This document shows, one piece after another, positions 1 through 7,005 of a DNA stretch of 12,709 nt. The stretch's first letter is position 1; the number at the start of each line of letters is the position of its first letter. The notes under the pieces are model-generated. The model was not told the DNA's origin. It saw only the letters and a list, made by a program, of their open reading frames with translations, and did not search any database. Origin of the DNA: an uncultured Spartobacteria bacterium (GTDB lineage Bacteria > Verrucomicrobiota > Verrucomicrobiia > Chthoniobacterales > UBA6821); contig CAIKYN010000333.1 in NCBI GenBank assembly GCA_903831635.1, positions 1 through 12,709 of the forward strand, given 5' to 3'. A program made the position numbers and the translations under genes.

Positions 1-30
1 AGTGCCAAAGACCCGAATTGATCACCGTTC

Positions 31-59
31 TTGCCATCGGAACAAATTCTGATTCAATT
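31..59 (+). promoter_or_regulatory. Candidate sigma-70-type promoter for the left module
   Basis: TTGCCA (31-36) matches the -35 consensus at five of six bases. It is followed after 17 bases by TTCAAT (54-59), which matches the -10 consensus at four of six. Transcription would begin near position 66, inside the short leader of the sugar transferase gene. The spacing is ideal but the -10 is weak, and verrucomicrobial promoters are poorly characterised, so this is only a candidate. Confidence 0.22.
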
Positions 60-64
60 AATTA

Positions 65-81
65 AGGTGTGTTTAACACCT
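65..81 (+). promoter_or_regulatory. Small hairpin covering the candidate ribosome-binding site of the sugar transferase gene
   Basis: AGGTGT (65-70) and ACACCT (76-81) are perfect inverted copies separated by GTTTA. The left arm is the only Shine-Dalgarno-like purine stretch (AAGGTG, 64-69) ahead of the GTG start at 83, from which it is 13 bases away. If the hairpin forms in the mRNA it would hide that site. As DNA, the same dyad could bind a regulator. Both roles are inference; six base pairs can occur by chance. Confidence 0.3.
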
Positions 82-82
82 C

Positions 83-1615
83 GTGCACTACCCCCCTGGC
101 ATGACCCCCGCATCACCAGACCTCATTCCTCAATCCACCGATCCCAAATCTTCGGATCCTTTGGACGGCGTGTTACTTGTTTCTCAGCATCCTGCGCATA
201 GGAAGCCTTTTAGACGCTCCGGGCGCTCCAGGCGTTCCAAAATGCAGATGCTCTTCGCTCCACTCTGTGCCTTTTTTGATGCTCTCTTGTGGGTGGTCGC
301 TTATTTAGCACTCTCTCAAATAACAGGCGGATACAATATCATTACCCCCGCGGCCATTCTTCTACCACTGGGAGTTCTCATTCTATCTCTTGCCTTAGTG
401 GGTAGTTACAGGGTGCGGATGGATTTTGCCTCCTTGAGGTATGCCAGCGAGCATCTGATTGCCTGTGCATTTGCCAGCGCGTTGGCAGCCCTTCTTTTGT
501 ATGTGGTGGCTTCCTTTGGTCCGAACCCAACCTCCAGTAGGGCGATTTTCACTGGGGCATTTGTGATTTTTTCGGTTCTATCGCTTTTCTGCCGGCGATT
601 TTTCTGGTTTTGGGCCTCTACTTTCCGTGCGGATGGGAAATTCCTGGTGATTGCAGATGACCGGTTTGGACCGATTTTTTACAGGGATTATCAGGCCAGC
701 GGCCAATATCAGGGTGTTCGTTATGTTGCGGCGATCAAGGAGTTGAGATCCAAGCCGATTGCCGGTGAAGGAACTCCGGCTCCTATCGTGGAGGCTGCGC
801 ATTTGCTTCCTCATCTCGATCAGGAGAGCGCTGGGGGATATGAGGCCATCGTGGTGGCCGCAGATCTTGATCGGCTTAATCCCGAAGTCGCAAGACGCCT
901 CGCGGTCATTCATTTCGATGAACTGCCTGTCTACACCATGGAATCATTTTACGAAAAATATTGGGTCAGGATTCCGCTTCAGATTTTGGGGCCTGCTTGG
1001 CCTATTGAGACGGAATTCGTTTTGGTACAGCATTCCGTCTATTCTGCACTCAAGAGGTTTCTCGATTTTGTAATCGTTCTTTTTCTGCTCTTCCTGACGG
1101 CCCCTATCATGATGCTGGTAGCGATACTTATCATGATCCTCGATGGTTTTCCTGTCATCTATTCCCAGCCGAGGGTCGGTATTCATGGACAATCCTTTAC
1201 GCTCTATAAATTTCGCACCATGAAGGTCGGTAGCGATCGTGGGGACGGCTACACAAGGGAAGGCGACAGCAGGGTTTCCAAACTGGGCAACTTCCTTAGG
1301 AAGACGCGCCTCGACGAACTTCCTCAGCTCTGGAATGTGCTGCGAGGGGATATGAGCATGATCGGTCCGAGGGCTGAGTGGACTCGTCTCGTGAGTGATT
1401 ACGAAAAGCAGATCCCGCATTATCACTTCAGGCATCTGGTCCGCCCCGGCATCACTGGATGGGCTCAGGTACATTATCCTTATGGGGCATCGCTTGAGGA
1501 TACGCTCCAAAAGTTCTCCTATGACCTCTACTATATACGGAATTTCTCGATGAGGCTTGATGCTGAGGTCCTCTTAAAGACGCTTCACGTGGTCCTTTTC
1601 GGCAAAGGGCGATAG
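83..1615 (+). CDS. Polyprenyl-phosphate sugar-1-phosphate transferase, exosortase/exopolysaccharide-associated type
   Basis: This membrane enzyme probably transfers a sugar-1-phosphate from a nucleotide sugar to undecaprenyl phosphate, the first step in building an exopolysaccharide repeat unit. Of 510 residues, the first 55 or so are a polar, basic cytoplasmic tail. About four membrane segments follow (roughly 57-78, 87-108, 122-145, 153-170), then a soluble CoA-binding-like region (about 185-300). The C-terminal bacterial sugar transferase domain (about 318-510) shows KRFLDF (324-329), a membrane re-entrant helix (327-352), PRVG..G (363-369), YKFRTM (375-380), the catalytic Asp-Glu pair of RLDELPQLWNV (D411, E412), RGDMSMIGPR (421-430) and RPGITGWAQV (454-463). 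All hallmark motifs are intact and the length suits the WbaP/EpsB-like family. The GTG start at 83 is preferred because AAGGTG lies upstream; an ATG at 101 has no such site. Its position before an exosortase gene agrees with the exosortase-linked subgroup. The sugar used cannot be told from sequence. Confidence 0.93.
   Translation: MHYPPGMTPASPDLIPQSTDPKSSDPLDGVLLVSQHPAHRKPFRRSGRSRRSKMQMLFAPLCAFFDALLWVVAYLALSQITGGYNIITPAAILLPLGVLILSLALVGSYRVRMDFASLRYASEHLIACAFASALAALLLYVVASFGPNPTSSRAIFTGAFVIFSVLSLFCRRFFWFWASTFRADGKFLVIADDRFGPIFYRDYQASGQYQGVRYVAAIKELRSKPIAGEGTPAPIVEAAHLLPHLDQESAGGYEAIVVAADLDRLNPEVARRLAVIHFDELPVYTMESFYEKYWVRIPLQILGPAWPIETEFVLVQHSVYSALKRFLDFVIVLFLLFLTAPIMMLVAILIMILDGFPVIYSQPRVGIHGQSFTLYKFRTMKVGSDRGDGYTREGDSRVSKLGNFLRKTRLDELPQLWNVLRGDMSMIGPRAEWTRLVSDYEKQIPHYHFRHLVRPGITGWAQVHYPYGASLEDTLQKFSYDLYYIRNFSMRLDAEVLLKTLHVVLFGKGR
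212..238 (+). repeat. Three tandem 9-bp units inside the sugar transferase gene
   Basis: The bases read agacgctcc, gggcgctcc, aggcgttcc: three degenerate 9-bp units encoding RRS-GRS-RRS at residues 44-52, in the basic cytoplasmic tail just before the first membrane helix. The positive charge fits the positive-inside rule. The copy number could vary between strains through replication slippage. Confidence 0.5.
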
Positions 1616-1684
1616 CGTAGGTGCTGGTGAAACCCAGCATTCCCTCCCTTGATTGAATCACTGCTTCGGGTGAAGATGTTTTAT

Positions 1685-1699
1685 GGTGACCTCCTAATG
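1685..1699 (+). promoter_or_regulatory. Ribosome-binding site that decides the exosortase start
   Basis: GGTGA (1685-1689) lies 7 bases before the ATG at 1697. The reading frame is open further upstream to a TTG at 1649 and an ATG at 1676. The TTG has only pyrimidine-rich sequence before it, and the ATG at 1676 has GGGTGA just 2 bases away, too close. The start at 1697 is therefore favoured. The rest of the 1616-1696 gap holds one small hairpin (1622-1639) and nothing else I can interpret. Confidence 0.5.
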
Positions 1700-3295
1700 A
1701 GCCTAAAATTCAACACACCCTTTTCTTGCCGCCTGCTGGCGCTACTTGTCGCGGTGGTTTCTTGGTTTGCTGTGATCCGCATGGTGTGGAATGACTGGCG
1801 GATTGATCCGCAATACAGCTATGGGCTGCTGGTGCCATTACTTATGATTGGTCTCATGATGAAACGTTGGGAGGACAGACCAGCACCCAGAGTACCGGAA
1901 CAATGGTTAAAGATCCTCGCCAGTGCAGGCATCGTCATGGCGGCCTTACTGTTGGCGGCTGTGATTCCAGTATCCGAGGCGAATCCTGACTGGCGTCCTC
2001 TCGGCGGGGTGGCAGCGATGACTGCAATTGTCATTAGCCTCGGCCTAATCACGCTGGAGGGAGGGCTCCCGTGGTTGAGGCATTTTGCCTTTCCCATGGT
2101 GTTTTTTTTGATTGCTGTCCCATGGCCTCGTAACTTTGAGCAGTCCATGATGTCGCTCCTGATGTCCTGGAATGCTGCCACGACCGTCGAAATCCTCCAC
2201 TGGTGTGGCTATGAGGCGCTGCGGCAGGGGAATCTGATCCTCACCTCGTCGGGAATTCTCGGAATCGAGGAGGCATGCAGCGGCATCCGTTCTCTCCAAA
2301 GTGGTCTGATGGTGGCTCTGTTCTTCGGAGAGATCTTTCGGTTAACGATTCCAAAGCGTTTCATGCTGCTGGTCGTGGCTCTTCTGGCGGCCCTTGCAGG
2401 AAATATTCTAAGAAGCTCTTTCCTTGGAATTCTCGCTTCCCGGCAAGGCATGGCAGCCGTTCCCGAATGGCACGATTCCGCCGGACTTTTCATTCTCCTG
2501 ATGACTTTTCTGCTCGTGATCGCGTGTGCGTTCCATTGGCGCAGCTCAAGATCTCATAATGCTCGTCACGAGCCTAAAGCTGAGAAACACACCTCTGGAG
2601 GCGTGGTGCCCGGTCGCTCTTCGCCTCGTGACTTGGCCTTGTGGATGGTTACCCTTCTTATTCTTACAGGCTCTCTGGTGCTGACTGAGATCTGGTTCGG
2701 TATGCATGATCTCCCTAGAGGGGATTACTGGGATTGGAAGATCACTCCGAGGAATGGTGTCGCTGGGGTGTCGCGCGTTCCCGTGGCAGAAGGAACGCTT
2801 CGCATGCTTTTCCATCCCAAGGGTTTTTCGGAAAAATGGATGAATGAGCATGGCGAAATGGGCCAGGTGTTCTTTTTTCAGTGGCCGGCGGGCAGGACAG
2901 CCGTTCAGTCAGTCCAGATGCACAGTCCTGAAGTTTGTCTTGCGAGCATGGGGATGCATATGGAGCGTCCTCTTGCCGATTTTGAGACCGGATCTACCAG
3001 CGGACCTCGTCTTCATGCGTGGCTTTTCACGCAGGACGGACAACCGGTATATGTGTTTCACTCGATCATGGAACAGGGGACGGATGCACTGGATCAGCAT
3101 CCCGTTACCGATCAGTCGCCCATGGCTAGAATTGCAGGTGTGAGGCTTGGTAAACGGAATAGGGGACAGCGGATGCTTGAGATCGCTCTTTGGAATCTTC
3201 ACGATGAAGCCGAGGCGCGTGCTGCACTGACACGTTATCTGGCAGATTCCCTGAAGGACAACCCTGCCCCATTTCTGCCAACACCCTCCCGGTAA
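1697..3295 (+). CDS. Exosortase fused to a C-terminal EpsI domain
   Basis: This is a membrane transpeptidase-like enzyme that recognises short C-terminal sorting tails on secreted proteins, removes them, and passes the protein to the cell surface or exopolysaccharide. Counted from ATG 1697 it has 532 residues; the frame is open back to TTG 1649 (548). About eight membrane segments span residues 10-281. The exosortase signature EEACSGIRSLQSGL carries the catalytic Cys194. Arg238 in NILRSSFLG and His259 in PEWHDSAGL complete the Cys-Arg-His set. After a basic linker, a further membrane helix (about 312-332) anchors an EpsI domain (about 335-525) with its hallmark HSPEVCL (His409, Cys414). EpsI is separate in some systems and fused in others; here it is fused. 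No substrate with a sorting tail lies in the window, so the exosortase subtype cannot be assigned. It sits between a polysaccharide-priming enzyme and a TPR protein, in a probable operon. Confidence 0.93.
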   Translation: MSLKFNTPFSCRLLALLVAVVSWFAVIRMVWNDWRIDPQYSYGLLVPLLMIGLMMKRWEDRPAPRVPEQWLKILASAGIVMAALLLAAVIPVSEANPDWRPLGGVAAMTAIVISLGLITLEGGLPWLRHFAFPMVFFLIAVPWPRNFEQSMMSLLMSWNAATTVEILHWCGYEALRQGNLILTSSGILGIEEACSGIRSLQSGLMVALFFGEIFRLTIPKRFMLLVVALLAALAGNILRSSFLGILASRQGMAAVPEWHDSAGLFILLMTFLLVIACAFHWRSSRSHNARHEPKAEKHTSGGVVPGRSSPRDLALWMVTLLILTGSLVLTEIWFGMHDLPRGDYWDWKITPRNGVAGVSRVPVAEGTLRMLFHPKGFSEKWMNEHGEMGQVFFFQWPAGRTAVQSVQMHSPEVCLASMGMHMERPLADFETGSTSGPRLHAWLFTQDGQPVYVFHSIMEQGTDALDQHPVTDQSPMARIAGVRLGKRNRGQRMLEIALWNLHDEAEARAALTRYLADSLKDNPAPFLPTPSR

Positions 3296-3296
3296 T

Positions 3297-5171
3297 ATGA
3301 GTGAATCGACCGATCCGCAACAGGCTCAAGGAGCGCCCAGTAATCATCCCGAACTTCCCGATTACTCGGAGGAGAGCCGTTCCCCTACACATCCTGCCTT
3401 CACGGCAGTCACTAATCCGCAAACCCTCCGTAGGCTTCTCGTCGGGGTCGGTGTGATTGTATTGCTGATAATCGCTCCACCCGTCTACCGTGCAGCCAAG
3501 GAGTGGCGTTCAGGAATTCTGGTGGGCAATGCCGAACTCGCTTTCTCAACAGGCGATCCGTCCAAGGCTCTCGCCCTTCTCAAGCAGGCGCTGGCACTCT
3601 CTCCTGGAAGTCCCAGGGTCCAGCATGCCGTGGAACTCTACAATGCTCGCTCCGGCGATCAGCCCTCCATGAAAAAACTTCTCGAACGCATGCGATCAGG
3701 ATCATCAAGTCCCGATGAACTCCTTGGGATTGCTGAGTTGGAGATTGCTGCGGCACATCCTGATATCGTGAGAGAAGCTATCAAAGCACTGCCTGCAAAA
3801 CTGAGTGATCAGCAATTGCTTCTACGTACCTTGGCCGTGGCATCTTTGCTGGCCCAACATGGCGATTTCGCCAAGGCTGCTGAGACGTGTCTTTCTGATG
3901 AAGTCTCCTTTTCACAGAACAACATCTCTAGGCTTCGAGTGCAGGCAGCAGTATATCTTCTTTCCAGCAAAAATGCCGACGCATCGAAAAATGCCGTGTC
4001 ACTTCTTCAACAGGTCCTAAAAAAACATGGAAAAATATCACTGGCTGCATGGCGCTTGCTTGCAAGGATCGTCTTGTCTCCGCCTCAGGGATCAACTGGC
4101 CTCCTCTCTCCTGAAGAGATCACCTCTCTGATCAAATCCCTTGAAACCTTGCCTGGTCACACGGCGATGGATTCCTTGACGGCAGCCGACCTGGAGATCC
4201 TTCAGAACCCATCGGAAAAAGGGGAAGTCGTTAAGCGATTAAAATCAAAATACCGTCTTGCTTCACGGATTGAGTCGCTTGAATTTGCCAGATGGCTGAA
4301 TGCCAGGGGATTCCATGAGGAAGTCCTTGCGATTGCGGGACCGGAGCGTCCCATGAAGGATACGGATTGGCTTCTCATTACTCTAGATGCGGAGACCGCT
4401 CTTGGAAACTGGAAGGAGGTTTCCAAGACGCTTGATTCACCCGCAGGTGCCGGAATTCCAGATGCTGTGAGGCATCTTTTTCTTGCCCGTGTGGCCTTGA
4501 TGTCTGGTGATCAGAGCGGAGCAGAGGATGAATGGAGAAATGTTGGAGGTGCGCTGCATCTTGAAAAACCGGAAACCCTGGCCTATGTCGCAGGCTACGA
4601 GGAGCAAATCGGAGCGTCTGATCGCGCAGCAAGAGCCTATCGTGAAATGGCTGATCGTGAGGGTGCGACCAAGATCCCGGGATTAATCGGCATCATCCGC
4701 TGTCAGCCACGAAATGCCGCGGCTGTGCAACTCATCCCGATGTACGAGGAACTCGTGGCGGCCGCCCCGAGCATGGCTGATGCCAAGGGAGATCTGGCCT
4801 ATCTGAAGTTGCTTGCCAACGATGATATCTCAGAAGCTTCTGCCATGGCGGCAATTCTTCTTGAGGATCAACCGGATAACCTTTCCCGAATTAGCGTTGC
4901 TGCCTTGGCAAAACTCAGGGGAGGAGATCCAAAGGGTGCCCTAGCTCTTTATGAAGGAAAGATCATCGACTGGACCGTGGTCCCGGACCAATGGAGGGTG
5001 ATCAGGGGCGCTGTTCTAAAGGCGAATGCTGAGGGAGAAAGTTCCGAGGCACAGCTTTCTTCATTGAACTTGGCTAATCTCAGGCCCGAAGAACGCAAGC
5101 TCTTGGAATCGGTAACACCTCCCGCACCCCAATCAACACCGAGCAAAAAACAGAAATCCAAAGCGCTTTAA
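3297..5171 (+). CDS. Membrane-anchored TPR-like repeat protein of the exosortase locus
   Basis: The function is not directly known. The protein of 624 residues has a polar, proline-rich N-terminal tail (1-44), one membrane helix (about 46-64, LLVGVGVIVLLIIAPP), and then about 540 residues of paired amphipathic helices. The clearest TPR-like units lie near 73-105 (GNAELAFSTGDPSKALALLK), 392-425, 428-455 and 530-556 (AALAKLRGGDPKGALALYEG). The tail is lysine-rich and disordered (from about 607). The lack of a cleavable signal and the single helix suggest an inner-membrane anchor with the repeats in the periplasm, as in scaffolds of exopolysaccharide export. Its ATG lies one base after the exosortase stop codon and has only a weak upstream GG, so translation is probably coupled. 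TPR proteins recur next to exosortases (the PrsT family is one case), but this one is shorter than I recall for PrsT and I do not assign it there. A role as partner or scaffold is inference. Confidence 0.8.
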   Translation: MSESTDPQQAQGAPSNHPELPDYSEESRSPTHPAFTAVTNPQTLRRLLVGVGVIVLLIIAPPVYRAAKEWRSGILVGNAELAFSTGDPSKALALLKQALALSPGSPRVQHAVELYNARSGDQPSMKKLLERMRSGSSSPDELLGIAELEIAAAHPDIVREAIKALPAKLSDQQLLLRTLAVASLLAQHGDFAKAAETCLSDEVSFSQNNISRLRVQAAVYLLSSKNADASKNAVSLLQQVLKKHGKISLAAWRLLARIVLSPPQGSTGLLSPEEITSLIKSLETLPGHTAMDSLTAADLEILQNPSEKGEVVKRLKSKYRLASRIESLEFARWLNARGFHEEVLAIAGPERPMKDTDWLLITLDAETALGNWKEVSKTLDSPAGAGIPDAVRHLFLARVALMSGDQSGAEDEWRNVGGALHLEKPETLAYVAGYEEQIGASDRAARAYREMADREGATKIPGLIGIIRCQPRNAAAVQLIPMYEELVAAAPSMADAKGDLAYLKLLANDDISEASAMAAILLEDQPDNLSRISVAALAKLRGGDPKGALALYEGKIIDWTVVPDQWRVIRGAVLKANAEGESSEAQLSSLNLANLRPEERKLLESVTPPAPQSTPSKKQKSKAL

Positions 5172-5183
5172 AGAGACCGTCTC
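5160..5183. repeat. Adjacent short palindromes at the end of the TPR gene, in the gap before the prepilin cassette
   Basis: Three dyads abut one another: AAAGCGCTTT (5160-5169, covering the last codons and part of the stop), TTTAAA (5167-5172), and GAGAC-C-GTCTC (5173-5183). As RNA the last one has too small a loop for a strong hairpin and no T-run follows, so it is not a convincing terminator. As DNA it could be a binding site. The remaining gap up to 5337 shows no promoter that I can support; scattered TTGACT (5196) and TTGATA (5213) have no suitable -10 partner. Confidence 0.25.
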
Positions 5184-5337
5184 CTTGCATGGGTTTTGAC
5201 TCCGCTCTTCTCTTGATAACGAAGCTCCACAGGTTAGTTTGTAGCAGGCTATTCCGAATCTACCTCTCGTGCAGACATTATCCTTCACCGATTCATCAAA
5301 ATCTTTAACGCGGACTCTATGCCGTGTAAGAACACGT

Positions 5338-5799
5338 ATGCGTTTAGCCGGATTTAGTCTGGTTGAAGTTGTGATGGCAGTCGGGGTGGCGGCTTTTGCA
5401 CTGGTGGCACTTCTCGGACTTCTTCCCAGTGGGTTGAAGACGTTTAAAAGTACCATGAACACCGCTGTTGGTTCTCAGATCGCGCAGAGAGTCTTCAATG
5501 ATATGCAGATTGCCAATTGGTCCGATCTAACGAATACCATCCGGTATTTTGACGAGCAGGGAACCGAATTGACGAATTCCAATGCAGTGAACTGTATTTA
5601 TTGGGTTCAGGTTAATACCACGAATGCGGCGACCGGAACGAATTCAACCCAGTTTCTTGGCAATACCTCGACGAATCTCATGACGGTGACCGTAATGGTT
5701 GCAAATAACCCAGGTGGCGGACAAAGCGCTGCGGTCGTCTTTAACACTACAAATCCCAACACCCAAACATTTACTACCCTAATCGGGCGAAATAAGTGA
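5338..5799 (+). CDS. Verru_Chthon cassette protein B: prepilin-like, GspI-like minor pseudopilin
   Basis: This is a predicted small pilin-like subunit, inserted in the inner membrane and probably processed by a prepilin peptidase. From ATG 5338 it has 153 residues and a 5-residue leader, MRLAG, followed by FSLVEVVMAVGVAAFALVAL. Cleavage would follow Gly5, with Phe at +1 and Glu at +5, the classic type IV pilin pattern. The frame is open back to a GTG at 5269 (176 residues), but nothing like a ribosome-binding site precedes that GTG, while AAGAA (5328-5332) precedes the ATG. The segment LLGLLPSGLKTF after the helix is what I recall for cassette protein B. The rest is a short, Thr/Asn-rich domain. 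Short length, Glu at +5 and place before a GspJ-like gene suggest the GspI position of a pseudopilus tip; that equivalence is inference. Its TGA stop overlaps the start of the next gene. Confidence 0.82.
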   Translation: MRLAGFSLVEVVMAVGVAAFALVALLGLLPSGLKTFKSTMNTAVGSQIAQRVFNDMQIANWSDLTNTIRYFDEQGTELTNSNAVNCIYWVQVNTTNAATGTNSTQFLGNTSTNLMTVTVMVANNPGGGQSAAVVFNTTNPNTQTFTTLIGRNK

Positions 5800-6890
5800 T
5801 TTCTGAATCTTTGAGTAATAAGAGAAATATCCGAAAGGATCAGGATGCTTTCACCGTGGCTGAGTTGCTGGTGGCTTCTGCCATCCTAGCCCTTCTGGTC
5901 GTCCTGCTTCTAACCATGGTTAATCAAACCTCCAAGACCTGGAAGTCGACCAGTGGAAAAATCGAAGAGTTTCGTGGAGCTCGAGATGCCTTTGACACAA
6001 TCACCCGGAGGATGGGACAGGCTACACTGAACACCTACCTCGACTACGATAATCCGGCTAATCCCAAATCGTATATGAGGCAGTCTGAGTTGCGTTTTCT
6101 CAGTGGGCCTACGACAACGATTTTATCCAGCCTCACGTCGCTCTCCAACCAGCCGACCATGTCGGTATTTTTCCAGGCCCCCAATGGATTCTCTACAAAT
6201 TCGAGTAACTCCATTCTCCAGAACGCGCTCAATACCTGGGGGTATTTTGTTGAATATGCGAGTGATTCCAATAGCAGGCCAGGATTCCTTCCTGCTGGTG
6301 CACCTGCTCCTAGATACCGCTACCGACTGATGGAATTGATGGAACCGACAGAGAATCTTTCCGTGTACAATTACACCTCGGGAAACCGCACCTACACCAA
6401 CGTCGACTGGATTTCCAATTCAATGGTACTGACGACTAACCGTCCCGCCCATGTACTTGCTGAGAACGTGATCGCCTTAATTGTCCTACCTAAGCTTTCT
6501 CCAACGGATGTCTCAAATTGGAATGCCTTGGGTTCTAACTATTCAGCCGCTTCGCTCTCTCCCAATTACACGTACGACTCTTCGCAAAACCTAAATACGA
6601 ACCCCGTTGATGCCAATCTCGATACACACAATCAGCTTCCACCAGTTATCCAAGTGACGATGGTTGCTGTGGATGAAACCTCAGCGGTGCGCTTTGCCAA
6701 TACCTATTCAAATCTGATGAGTGCAAATTCACCCCAAGGATATGCCAATCTTTTCCAAACTGCTTCGAACCTTCCCTCTGATCTCACCACCCTGGGGAGT
6801 ATTCTCGCATCCAAGCAAATCAATTACCGAATCTTCACGACGGATGTGATGATCAAGGGGGCAAAGTGGAGCGGTTCACAGACGAACTAA
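5796..6890 (+). CDS. Verru_Chthon cassette protein C: prepilin-like, GspJ-like minor pseudopilin
   Basis: This predicted pilin-like subunit of 364 residues starts at a GTG that overlaps the B stop codon (GTGA, 5796-5799), which indicates tight translational coupling. An 18-residue polar leader precedes FTVAELLVASAILALLVVLL (19-38), with Glu23 at +5. The residue before the cleavage site is Ala18, not the usual Gly. After the helix, a segment near 57-85 (FRGARDAFDTITRRMGQATL) is typical of cassette protein C and resembles the GspJ stretch that follows the pilin helix. The remaining 270 residues are a Ser/Asn/Thr/Tyr-rich domain with few charges, suited to an exposed beta-rich fold. Family assignment to cassette C is from memory of its conserved N-terminus; equivalence to GspJ is inferred from helix, length and gene order. 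The stop is followed by 115 structured bases before gene A. Confidence 0.83.
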   Translation: MISESLSNKRNIRKDQDAFTVAELLVASAILALLVVLLLTMVNQTSKTWKSTSGKIEEFRGARDAFDTITRRMGQATLNTYLDYDNPANPKSYMRQSELRFLSGPTTTILSSLTSLSNQPTMSVFFQAPNGFSTNSSNSILQNALNTWGYFVEYASDSNSRPGFLPAGAPAPRYRYRLMELMEPTENLSVYNYTSGNRTYTNVDWISNSMVLTTNRPAHVLAENVIALIVLPKLSPTDVSNWNALGSNYSAASLSPNYTYDSSQNLNTNPVDANLDTHNQLPPVIQVTMVAVDETSAVRFANTYSNLMSANSPQGYANLFQTASNLPSDLTTLGSILASKQINYRIFTTDVMIKGAKWSGSQTN

Positions 6891-6904
6891 CTCCAATCTG
6901 AAAA

Positions 6905-6941
6905 GACTCTTTCGGTGGAATTATCCAAGTTTCTGAGAGTC
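6905..6941 (+). promoter_or_regulatory. Inverted repeat in the gap between cassette genes C and A
   Basis: GACTCT (6905-6910) and AGAGTC (6936-6941) are perfect inverted copies. Nested inside is TGGA-ATTA-TCCA (6916-6927), giving a two-part stem-loop. It begins 14 bases after the C stop codon. There is no T-run behind it, so it does not look like a full intrinsic terminator. It could reduce read-through or protect the upstream mRNA, which would let B and C be made in different amounts from A. Function is inference. Confidence 0.3.
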
Positions 6942-6944
6942 CCA

Positions 6945-6970
6945 TTGGAAGCTTAAGATTTCTTGGAAGC
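6945..6970 (+). repeat. Direct repeat TTGGAAGC with 18-bp period
   Basis: TTGGAAGC occurs at 6945-6952 and again at 6963-6970, and the bases after each copy are also similar (TTAAGATT and CTTGAGTT). A spacing of 18 bp puts the copies a little under two helical turns apart, so they could be paired sites for a regulator just upstream of gene A. No regulator family can be named from this. Confidence 0.3.
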
Positions 6971-6994
6971 CTTGAGTTGAGAGTAACTCAGGAG
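6971..6994 (+). promoter_or_regulatory. Ribosome-binding site of gene A and the hairpin that overlaps it
   Basis: AGGAG (6990-6994) is the best Shine-Dalgarno match in the window and lies 11 bases before the ATG at 7006, slightly long. An 8-pair stem, CTTGAGTT (6971-6978) with AACTCAGG (6985-6992), one pair being G-U, and loop GAGAGT, takes in the first three bases of that AGGAG. If the stem forms it would partly mask ribosome binding. Alternatively TTGAGT (6972-6977) and TAGATT (6995-7000), 17 bases apart, could be a weak promoter, in which case the real start would be further downstream (GTG at 7072). Confidence 0.38.
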
Positions 6995-7005
6995 TAGATT
7001 GCACC

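Noticed and set aside
944..1510. 188-codon open frame on the minus strand inside the sugar transferase gene
   Set aside because: It lies wholly opposite a gene with intact family motifs, and its translation is low in hydrophobic order and matches nothing I recognise; an antisense shadow.
1622..1639. Hairpin TGCTGG/CCAGCA just after the sugar transferase stop, considered as a terminator
   Set aside because: The stem is only six pairs and is followed by TTCCCTCCC, not a T-run; the next gene is close and functionally linked, so read-through is expected.
5173..5183. GAGAC-C-GTCTC as a terminator after the TPR gene
   Set aside because: The loop of one base (three if the inner pair opens) is too tight and no T-run follows.
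6945..7000. Sigma-54 promoter before gene A
   Set aside because: The region has several GG and TTG elements, but none has a GG and GC pair at the required 10-base spacing.
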